Origin: an uncultured Chryseobacterium sp.
GTDB taxonomy: Bacteria > Bacteroidota > Bacteroidia > Flavobacteriales > Weeksellaceae
DNA length: 12,433 bases
Reading direction: 5' to 3'
Assembly: GCF_936933875.1 (NCBI RefSeq)
Contig: NZ_CAKZIK010000031.1
Span: 1-12,433 of the forward strand
Made by a program: the position numbers and the translations under genes. Positions within the stretch are counted from its first letter, which is position 1. Every line of letters starts with the position of its first letter. Of this stretch, positions 6,706-12,433 are shown in pieces. The notes beneath the pieces are model-generated. The model was given only the letters and a program-made list of their open reading frames with translations, did not search any database and was not told the origin of the DNA.

Positions 6706-7650
6706 TTATTCGCAATAACATGGTGGTCTTCCAAATGAGTAGGTTAAACCTATTGTTACACTATTAATCCAATCTTTTGAATTAACATTTCCAATATTAT
6801 TATTTTGTAAATATGCTTCTGCTCTTTCTTTAGCAACATTAATGTATGGTTCTTGTTGTAAAACAGATCGATTAGTACCTTCTACAAGAACATCTTTATT
6901 ATAAGTAATCTCATAATCATCTTTCTCAATCACACTGTAATCTACTGCATCTGAAAAAGTTGGACGAAAAAGTAATTCTCCAGAAATTGCCCAATTGTAA
7001 TTGAACTTATATTTTAAGCCGACACCGAATGGAATTGCTCCTGTCAATTTATTTTTAGCATTAAATTCCGTTGTTGTTGTAAAATCTTCTCCATAAATAG
7101 GTGAAGTTGAATCGGTGGTTGGTAAGATTGGATTTCCAGCTGAATCTCTGTAAAAATCATTGGCGAAAGTTACTTTATTGGAATTGATAACTAAACCACT
7201 AAGTCCTGCAAAAATGTATGGACTTAGCATACTTTGCTGCTCATTGTTTACCGGAAAAAAGTAGTATTCGAAGATTGCAGAAACTTCTACAGCAGAATTA
7301 GTTCCTCCAAAGCCTCTATTTCTTCTATATTGTTCTTTTGCATATTTATCAGCAAACTGAATATGGCTCCAACCTAAATCAAACCTTACTGTTTGATAAG
7401 GATTGAAATTCATTCTGTACATTATACCGCCATAAAACGGAATACCATAGTCATAGTCCGAAAACTTAGTTCCGAAAGGCTTTTGCAGGAAGTAATTGGT
7501 GCGTCCAATATCGCCCACCAAATTACTCATCCCAAGCTTAATGCCAAGTTCATGCCTCTGAGCTTGAGTTGCGCCAAATGCCAATAAAAACAGCAGAAGG
7601 AAAACCCTTCTGTTTAGCGATGTAATAAACAGATTTTTAAAACTTTTCAT
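6706..7650 (-). CDS. porG: PorG-type outer-membrane beta-barrel protein (DUF6089), T9SS
   Basis: A 314-residue outer-membrane protein. The signal peptide is about 1-31 (long basic N-region MKSFKNLF..NRRV, hydrophobic core, FGATQAQ). It is followed by HELGIKLGMSNLVGDIGRT, the family's first strands, alternating strands with aromatic girdles, and the end strand NSVTIGLTYSFGRPPCYCE. The match to the DUF6089/PorG family rests on these end motifs and on gene order: Porphyromonas gingivalis porG also lies just before uppS and bamA. PorG anchors the PorK/PorN ring of the type IX secretion system at the outer membrane, so a T9SS is inferred. The start at 7650 is chosen over 7674 because it begins a normal signal peptide; the earlier ATG overlaps the likely promoter box and start point. 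It is the first gene of the uppS-bamA-skp unit. Confidence 0.85.
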   Translation of the reverse strand: MKSFKNLFITSLNRRVFLLLFLLAFGATQAQRHELGIKLGMSNLVGDIGRTNYFLQKPFGTKFSDYDYGIPFYGGIMYRMNFNPYQTVRFDLGWSHIQFADKYAKEQYRRNRGFGGTNSAVEVSAIFEYYFFPVNNEQQSMLSPYIFAGLSGLVINSNKVTFANDFYRDSAGNPILPTTDSTSPIYGEDFTTTTEFNAKNKLTGAIPFGVGLKYKFNYNWAISGELLFRPTFSDAVDYSVIEKDDYEITYNKDVLVEGTNRSVLQQEPYINVAKERAEAYLQNNNIGNVNSKDWINSVTIGLTYSFGRPPCYCE

Positions 7651-7660
7651 AAAATTTGTG

Positions 7661-7668
7661 CAAATATA
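7661..7668 (-). promoter_or_regulatory. TAnnTTTG promoter box before porG
   Basis: TATATTTG on the minus strand matches the Bacteroidetes -7 element and lies 10 nt upstream of the porG start codon at 7650, implying a leader of only a few bases. No good TTTG -33 element is present at the usual distance; instead a tandem TTAAGGAT repeat occupies 7682-7701. Its position after the wzc terminator and before the first gene of the next unit supports it. Confidence 0.5.
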
Positions 7669-7681
7669 AAACATTTTTACT

Positions 7682-7701
7682 TTAAGGATCTTCTTAAGGA
7701 T
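7682..7701. repeat. direct repeat TTAAGGAT x2 upstream of porG
   Basis: TTAAGGAT occurs at 7682-7689 and again at 7694-7701, a period of 12 nt (just over one helical turn). It lies 13-33 nt upstream of the porG promoter box, where the -33 region would be. This is a plausible operator or activator site for the porG-uppS-bamA unit, but in such A/T-rich DNA it could also be chance. Confidence 0.3.
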
Positions 7702-7781
7702 AAGTTAAATAAGAATAAAAATGCATAAAGTTTTAATAAAAAACGCAGAATGCTCCTATTTATTCTAAACCTCAGCAGTAA

Positions 7782-7808
7782 ATAAAAAATCTCCCTTTTT
7801 GGGAGATT
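7782..7808 (-). terminator. intrinsic terminator after wzc
   Basis: On the minus strand a perfect 8-bp stem, AATCTCCC / GGGAGATT (7808-7801 and 7795-7788), closes an AAAAA loop and is followed by a T-run (down to about 7782). It begins about 10 nt after the wzc stop codon at 7818. It closes the polysaccharide-export unit. The sequence between it and the porG promoter (7669-7781) has no gene. Confidence 0.9.
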
Positions 7809-7817
7809 AAATGCTTT

Positions 7818-10316
7818 CTAGTTTTTACTAAACATTGATTTTAATCTGTTCCGAATTTTGATAAGAGTTGGTTCTTCATAATTTTTGTCCTCATCGAAAT
7901 AACCGTATCCGTAACCGTATCCGTAACCATAACCGTATCCATAACCATAGCCCTGGTTCACATAATAATCGTTGTATACCAATCCCAGATGTTCAACCTC
8001 GTGATTGTGATATTTTTCGGTAATCATCTTCAGCATATATTTTTCGGTGTATTCATGTCTTACAACATATATACTTGCATCTGCAACTTTCATTAACTCA
8101 AATGAATCCGCAACCAAGCCAACCGGCGGAGAATCTATGATAACAAAATCATACTTTTTTCTTAGCTCTTCAATAAAATCAAGATTCCTTTGGCTCATTA
8201 AGAGCTCTGATGGATTTGGAGGAATTGGACCTGAAGTCGCAACATGCAATGAAGGAACTTTTGTTTCGTTAATAATTTGATCTAACGAAACCTCGCCTGT
8301 TAAGTAATTGGAAATTCCGTATTTGTTATCAATTTTAAAATCTCCGAAAATTTTTGGTTTACGAAGATCCATTCCCAAAAGAATCGTTTTTTTACCGCTT
8401 AACCCAAGAACCGAGGCAACATTGATGGATGTATAAGTCTTTCCTTCACCTCCAACAGAAGAAGTTACCAGAATTACCTTACTTTTCCCGTTTTCATTGT
8501 AAAGGAAACGAAGATTGGCCCGTATTCCTCTGAATGCTTCGGAAATTGAAGATTTTGGCTGTTCGATAACGGTAAGATTGTTATCGTGGTTGTTTTTACC
8601 AATAACTCCAAGTAAAGGAATTTTTGTTGCAGAAAGCAATTCCTTGATATTCCTGATCTTGTTATCCAGCAATTCACCAATTAAAATAAACAACAAAGGC
8701 AAAGCAAGGAGTCCGCCAATAATAGAGTATTTTGTTTTCTCAACATTGGGAGCAATTGGTCCCTGTCCTAAATTTTTTGCCCGGTCGATCACCTGAAGAT
8801 CAGATTTGTTGGTTGCAACACGCATTTGTGTTTCGGCTTGTTTGGTAAGAAGTGTATTGTAAGTAGTTTCAATAATGTTGTACCCTCTTTCAATATCAAA
8901 ATATTTACGCTGTTGATCCGGTAAGTTCACCAAATCTCTTTCTCCGCGGCTAATTTCACTGTTCAATTTATTAAGTTTCGTGTAATAACCTGAATAGTAA
9001 CCTCTTAAACTGTTTTCTGAATTTCCTCTTGCTTCATTAATCAATCTGTTAATTTCGCGCATTGGTTCCGAATTTGGCTGGTAAATCTGAGACATTTCTC
9101 TTCTTTTTGCATAAAGAGCTTTCAGTTCTGAAACTGACGCGGTAAACATTCCGTCCTCAATTCCTGCAGCATTCAAGCTTATCATTTTTTCTAGATTAGC
9201 GGAAGCCATGGAATTTCTCACTTGATTTAAGGAATTGATTTTTGTAATTAAATCTGCTTTTTTCGATTCTAAATCGGTAATTTTCTGCAAAGTTCTTTGA
9301 TCCTGACCTTCAACATCGTATAACCTTTCATTAATTTTTACCTGATTCAGTTTTTGTCCGGCAGAATCCAGTTTCTTTCTGATGTGCTGAAGACTTTCAT
9401 TAATGTATTCTGCGGTGTTTTTATCCACCAGGTTCTGATCAATTAACCTTTTCTTAATTAATTCGTCCACTGTAGTATTCAGAAATTTTACTGTACCGTT
9501 CAGATTATAACCTGTTTTGGTAATAATCATGATGGTTGGAAGCTCTTTGTCGAAATCAACTGATACATTCGAAGTAATTGAATTAACAGCTTGATTTACT
9601 GTAGATAAGCTAACAATAATATTGTCGAATTTTATTTCGCTTTTTTCAGGATTATCAACCAATCTAAATCTTAAGTTCGGAGTAGTGTACCATTGGTTAA
9701 GACCGATAATTTTATTTTGAGGAAGCGGATAAGAGGAAATTCTTTGCATGGCTTCCGTATTGTAATTGTATAAACTCGTTGACTGCCCTTCTTTAGGAAG
9801 TACGACCTCATACTGGTTTCCGCCTTTAGGAATTAATGTTATCGGGTAATTAACCTGTTGCAAATGATCACGATCAATCTCAAAAAAAACCGGCGAATCG
9901 TACTTGTCCAGATAAGTTTGTTTAATGAGTCCTTTCGTAGCATAATTAGTAAAGAGATCCAGTTTTTTCACCAAATATTCGTTGTGAGATCTGGAGAGAA
10001 TCATCTTTTTTAGATAAACTCCATCTCTGTTGTTATTTTGTCCCCAAATAAAATTAATGGACTGGTTTGGAGTGAAATAGCTGGCTGTACTGTTTGAAAT
10101 ACTTAATGAAAGATTAGAAGCATAGATTCGCTGTGCGTAATATTTGCTGTAAATGTATGCAATTCCATAACCTATTGCGCCCATCAAAGCAAACCAATAC
10201 CAGTTTTTTAGAACCTTTCTGATAAAATGTTCCGGATCGAAAAAGGAAAATGTTCCAATCTTTTCTTTTTGGCCGGATTGCGATCCGTTTTCGTCAATTT
10301 TTTTATTAGGAATCAT
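7818..10316 (-). CDS. wzc: Wzc-type polysaccharide co-polymerase with BY-kinase domain
   Basis: An 832-residue inner-membrane protein that regulates exopolysaccharide or capsule chain length and export through tyrosine phosphorylation. A cytoplasmic N-terminus is followed by TM1 at about 39-57. A large periplasmic Wzz-like region with coiled coils (about 300-510) and the Wzz proline motif GPIAPN (Pro520, Pro523) leads to TM2 at about 530-550. The cytoplasmic kinase has E593-x2-R596-x2-R599 (oligomerisation), Walker A SSVGGEGKT at 619-627 (Lys626), Walker A' LLGMDLRKP with Asp650, and Walker B FVIIDSPP with Asp728. The tail (781-813) is rich in tyrosine, the usual autophosphorylation cluster, here dominated by (Gly-Tyr)9 at 789-806. 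It starts 3 nt after the wza stop, so the two are coupled. No tyrosine phosphatase gene (wzb) is in the window. The stop is TAG and a terminator follows. Confidence 0.96.
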   Translation of the reverse strand: MIPNKKIDENGSQSGQKEKIGTFSFFDPEHFIRKVLKNWYWFALMGAIGYGIAYIYSKYYAQRIYASNLSLSISNSTASYFTPNQSINFIWGQNNNRDGVYLKKMILSRSHNEYLVKKLDLFTNYATKGLIKQTYLDKYDSPVFFEIDRDHLQQVNYPITLIPKGGNQYEVVLPKEGQSTSLYNYNTEAMQRISSYPLPQNKIIGLNQWYTTPNLRFRLVDNPEKSEIKFDNIIVSLSTVNQAVNSITSNVSVDFDKELPTIMIITKTGYNLNGTVKFLNTTVDELIKKRLIDQNLVDKNTAEYINESLQHIRKKLDSAGQKLNQVKINERLYDVEGQDQRTLQKITDLESKKADLITKINSLNQVRNSMASANLEKMISLNAAGIEDGMFTASVSELKALYAKRREMSQIYQPNSEPMREINRLINEARGNSENSLRGYYSGYYTKLNKLNSEISRGERDLVNLPDQQRKYFDIERGYNIIETTYNTLLTKQAETQMRVATNKSDLQVIDRAKNLGQGPIAPNVEKTKYSIIGGLLALPLLFILIGELLDNKIRNIKELLSATKIPLLGVIGKNNHDNNLTVIEQPKSSISEAFRGIRANLRFLYNENGKSKVILVTSSVGGEGKTYTSINVASVLGLSGKKTILLGMDLRKPKIFGDFKIDNKYGISNYLTGEVSLDQIINETKVPSLHVATSGPIPPNPSELLMSQRNLDFIEELRKKYDFVIIDSPPVGLVADSFELMKVADASIYVVRHEYTEKYMLKMITEKYHNHEVEHLGLVYNDYYVNQGYGYGYGYGYGYGYGYGYFDEDKNYEEPTLIKIRNRLKSMFSKN
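7899..7952 (-). repeat. 54-nt (Gly-Tyr)9 coding repeat in wzc
   Basis: Nine consecutive Gly-Tyr codon pairs, residues 789-806 of the kinase. The DNA is a degenerate 6-nt repeat: the codons mix GGT, GGA and GGC with TAT and TAC, so it is a homogeneous peptide but not a perfect microsatellite. A near-exact 12-nt unit (GGATACGGTTAC or GGATACGGTTAT) recurs several times. Together with Tyr781, 784, 785 and 813 it makes up the tyrosine cluster expected at the end of a BY-kinase. Confidence 0.9.
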
Positions 10317-10319
10317 ACT

Positions 10320-11168
10320 TTACAGTCTTGAAATTAATAAATAAATTGACATTGCTGTAGTTAACAGCGAAACTCCGGTTGTAATAGTTTGTAGTGGATC
10401 TTTTCCAAACCCGTTGAAACTTTTTTGTCTTGTATTCAATAAAATCATATCGCCGTTCTGAAGCCAGTAATAAGGCGAATTCATTGCATCTTCACGTGTA
10501 AGATCCAGGTTTGCTCTTTTAATGCCTTCGGGATAACGTCTCTGGATGACGATATTTTTTCGGTCTATTGTTCTGTTTAGACCACCATTTTGTGCGATGG
10601 CTTCCATGATATTTAGAGTTGGAGTATGAGATACTTTTTCCCCTGTTAAACCAGTGGTTTCTATGTCTCCTAGGATGTAATATTTAATTCCGTCAAGATT
10701 AAGGCGCACCTCAGATTTACCCTCCAGGAAATTTTCATTAACACGGTTCTGTATTTCCTGAGAAATGTCCTCTACCGTTCTTCCTTCTGCATGAATATAC
10801 CCGATGCCAAACACATAGATATCACCTTTAGAATCTACCCTTATTCCGTTAAAATAAAAATTGGCATTCCCCTTTCCGGATCCAGCTCCAACACTCGAAC
10901 TACCGCTAATTGCACCCCCTTCTCCAGAAGCTGTGTTTAGACGGGAGTAAAATTGTGCAGCATCTCCTTTTGGTGTTGTAACAATGTTAAGATTGAACAT
11001 ATCGTTTTTCGTAACACGATATTCCTGCATGTTATAAGGAACCAAACCTTCTTCATTAATAGTGAGACTTTCACTTGGCTGTAAATACCTTACCTCCTTT
11101 GTTGTTATGCACGAGGTAAAAAACATCGAAAGGACAAGTAAAATAAGGATATGTTTATTTTTCATCAT
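10320..11168 (-). CDS. wza: Wza-type polysaccharide export lipoprotein
   Basis: A 282-residue outer-membrane polysaccharide exporter. A lipoprotein signal peptide runs to Cys20 (MFFTSC), the expected acylated residue. The polysaccharide export (PES) domain begins near YRVTKNDMFNLNIV at 50-63 and continues after a 20-residue Gly/Ser-rich insertion (81-101) with FYFNGIRVDSKGDIYVFGIGYIHAEGRTVEDISQ. An SLBB domain starts near YYILGDIETTG (163-173) and includes LNIMEAIAQNGGL. The C-terminus (261-280, TITTGVSLLTTAMSIYLLI) is a hydrophobic helix, as expected for Wza, whose C-terminal helices cross the outer membrane. Two adjacent ATGs (11168, 11165) are possible starts. wzc follows after 3 nt. Wza and Wzc together form the channel spanning the envelope. 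Confidence 0.94.
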   Translation of the reverse strand: MMKNKHILILLVLSMFFTSCITTKEVRYLQPSESLTINEEGLVPYNMQEYRVTKNDMFNLNIVTTPKGDAAQFYSRLNTASGEGGAISGSSSVGAGSGKGNANFYFNGIRVDSKGDIYVFGIGYIHAEGRTVEDISQEIQNRVNENFLEGKSEVRLNLDGIKYYILGDIETTGLTGEKVSHTPTLNIMEAIAQNGGLNRTIDRKNIVIQRRYPEGIKRANLDLTREDAMNSPYYWLQNGDMILLNTRQKSFNGFGKDPLQTITTGVSLLTTAMSIYLLISRL

Positions 11169-11182
11169 GAATTTATTGAGTG

Positions 11183-11190
11183 CAAAAATA
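11183..11190 (-). promoter_or_regulatory. possible internal TAnnTTTG promoter before wza
   Basis: TATTTTTG on the minus strand lies in the 26-nt gap between the wecA-type gene and wza, 14 nt before the wza ATG at 11168. There is no visible TTTG at -33. It could give wza-wzc extra expression independent of the upstream genes, but A/T-rich gaps produce this box by chance fairly often. Confidence 0.35.
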
Positions 11191-11194
11191 ATAT

Positions 11195-12310
11195 TTATTT
11201 CTGATTTTTGATTTTTAGGTATAAATCTGGCAGATAAGCTCCTATAAAACCTACCGCTAAAATAATCAAAAGAAGTACATTAACGTTTAGATGTCTGAAA
11301 TAGTATGCAACTGCTACTACAAAAAGGTAATAAACGGTAATATAAAATGTAGATCTTCTATGTGTAAAGCCCAGATTAAGCAATTTGTGGTGAATATGAT
11401 TTTTATCTGCCTCAAAAGGAGATTTCTTGTTAGCTAATCTTATTAGAATCACATTCATGGTATCCACAATCGGAAGGATCAGAATGGCTACAGCAATTAC
11501 TGGTGCGGTTTGCAAATGATATCTTGGAACTCCAGGTATTTTCTTATCAATAAAGATATCTATAAAACATATTGCTGTAAAGGCGAGCAAAAATCCTAAA
11601 ACCATCGAGCCTGTATCTCCCATAAAAATTTTCTTTTTCCTGTAATTTGAAAGATTGTAGTAGAGAAAAGCGAGTACCGATCCTATTATTACAACAGAAA
11701 GCACGACCAATGGATAATTATATTCACCCAATCGGAAGTAACTGATCCCGAAAAGCGCACTACAAACTACAGAATAACTTCCCGATAAACCATCAATTCC
11801 ATCAATTAGGTTAAACGCATTGATGAGGATAATAAATGTTAATATGCTGAAAATAACACTCAGAAAATAATTGAGTTCATAAACACCAAAAACGCCAAAC
11901 AGGTTTCTAATCCTAACATCAGAACCTAAAACGATGAGCGCAGAAACTAAAATCTGTGCTACGAGTTTTTTGTAAGCCCGCATCACCACAATATCATCCA
12001 TAACACCGATGTAGAGAAGAACAACGAGTGAAGCAAAAAGAAATTTGTAGGAATCAAATAGTTCGTAGGCAAATATGGATGCGCAAATCCCAATGGAATA
12101 GAAAATGGCAATTCCTCCCAGATTAGGAATTTTTCGTAAATGTGAGCTCCTTAAACCAGGTTCATCCATTAAGTTTTTTCTTTTGGAAATTTTTACAATC
12201 GTAGGAACCGTAAAATAAGTGATAAGAAAGGATGCAAGAAATCCCAATACGATTTTCACATAAAAAATCGGTAGGTGGTACTGAGATAACAAAAGGTCTA
12301 TTTTATCCAT
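11195..12310 (-). CDS. wecA: WecA/TagO-type polyprenyl-phosphate sugar-1-phosphate transferase
   Basis: A 371-residue inner-membrane enzyme of the MraY/WecA (PNPT) family. It transfers a HexNAc-1-phosphate, usually GlcNAc-1-P, from a UDP-sugar to undecaprenyl phosphate and so begins a lipid-linked glycan. About ten or eleven hydrophobic segments span the chain. Key motifs: RSSHLRKIPNLGG at 54-66, the Mg-binding pair Asp105-Asp106 in GVMDD, NAFNLIDGIDGLSG at 164-177 (Asp170, Asp173), FMGDTGS at 229-235 and the WecA-type HIHHKL at 305-310. The His-rich loop separates it from MraY. The exact sugar cannot be told from sequence. Its position just before wza-wzc points to exopolysaccharide or O-antigen priming. 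It starts 15 nt after the stop of an upstream partial gene, so the unit extends beyond the window. Confidence 0.92.
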   Translation of the reverse strand: MDKIDLLLSQYHLPIFYVKIVLGFLASFLITYFTVPTIVKISKRKNLMDEPGLRSSHLRKIPNLGGIAIFYSIGICASIFAYELFDSYKFLFASLVVLLYIGVMDDIVVMRAYKKLVAQILVSALIVLGSDVRIRNLFGVFGVYELNYFLSVIFSILTFIILINAFNLIDGIDGLSGSYSVVCSALFGISYFRLGEYNYPLVVLSVVIIGSVLAFLYYNLSNYRKKKIFMGDTGSMVLGFLLAFTAICFIDIFIDKKIPGVPRYHLQTAPVIAVAILILPIVDTMNVILIRLANKKSPFEADKNHIHHKLLNLGFTHRRSTFYITVYYLFVVAVAYYFRHLNVNVLLLIILAVGFIGAYLPDLYLKIKNQK

Positions 12311-12325
12311 TCACTACTAATTTAA

Positions 12326-12433
12326 TTAACGGGAAAACAATACATTATAATATTTCCCCGCGGTAAATCTACCTTTATCTCCGTTTCCTTTACCAAAATA
12401 AAAAAACATCATAGTAAAGTACGTCATAAATCC
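12326..12433 (-). CDS. C-terminal fragment of an unidentified protein (cut by window edge)
   Basis: An open frame enters from the right edge and ends in TAA at 12328-12326, giving 35 residues. It starts GFMTYFTMMFFYFGKGNGDK and continues GRFTAGKYYNVLFSR. An aromatic, hydrophobic stretch followed by a basic Gly-rich tail would suit the membrane-proximal C-terminus of a glycosyltransferase of a polysaccharide cluster, but 35 residues are too few to assign a family. The same strand, the 15-nt gap to the wecA-type gene and sensible codon use support that it is real. Confidence 0.6.
   Translation of the reverse strand, partial: GFMTYFTMMFFYFGKGNGDKGRFTAGKYYNVLFSR

Noticed and set aside
6705..6734. 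Longer uppS starting at 6734
   Set aside because: It overlaps the end of porG by 29 nt and adds ten residues not expected in the family; ATG 6704 follows the porG stop directly.
7899..7952. Short regular repeat considered as a CRISPR-like or satellite array
   Set aside because: The 6-nt period is fully explained as Gly-Tyr codons in frame within wzc; there are no spacers.
8474..8680. Small minus-strand open frame of 68 codons within wzc
   Set aside because: It lies wholly inside the wzc kinase coding region in another frame; its composition is that of a shadow frame and it has no start signals.

Overview
The window looks like a chromosomal segment of a flavobacterium, most likely Chryseobacterium or a close relative in the Weeksellaceae. 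The evidence is the low G+C content, the flavobacterial flavour of every recognisable protein, the gene order porG-uppS-bamA-skp-skp typical of Bacteroidetes, and several copies of the Bacteroidetes promoter box TAnnTTTG. The genus is an inference; only the phylum/class is well supported. All genes lie on the minus strand, so transcription runs from high to low coordinates. No rRNA, tRNA, CRISPR array, insertion sequence or phage gene was seen.

From right to left there are three transcription units plus the start of a fourth. Unit 1 (12433-7782) is for polysaccharide synthesis and export. It contains the C-terminal end of an unidentified protein (12326-12433), a WecA/TagO-type polyprenyl-phosphate sugar-1-phosphate transferase (11195-12310), a Wza-type outer-membrane export lipoprotein (10320-11168) and a Wzc-type chain-length regulator fused to a BY-kinase (7818-10316). 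It ends at a clear intrinsic terminator. A TAnnTTTG box before wza may give that pair its own promoter.

Unit 2 (about 7668-2211) is for envelope biogenesis. It holds a PorG/DUF6089 beta-barrel protein of the type IX secretion system (T9SS), undecaprenyl diphosphate synthase UppS, the outer-membrane assembly protein BamA and two Skp/OmpH-type periplasmic chaperones. Spacing is tight (1-72 nt), and a hairpin terminator closes the unit. UppS supplies the C55 lipid that the unit-1 transferase loads with sugar, while Skp and BamA fold and insert barrels such as PorG.

Unit 3 (about 2216-177) starts from a promoter box that lies in the T-tract of the preceding terminator. It encodes a hot-dog acyl-CoA thioesterase, dTDP-4-dehydrorhamnose reductase RfbD and an unrecognised secreted protein of 226 residues. 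The genes are 1 nt apart or overlap by 1 nt. To the left, a complete TTTG-N21-TAnnTTTG promoter (43-75) points out of the window and is followed by an 11-nt tandem repeat in the untranslated leader.

Most of the window is conserved core or near-core envelope biology. I found no convincing new multi-gene system. The most unusual items are a pure (Gly-Tyr)9 tail on the kinase, the Bacteroidetes promoter boxes set almost against start codons, a BamA with a non-aromatic C-terminus, an unknown secreted protein coupled to RfbD, and the repeat-bearing leader at the left edge.
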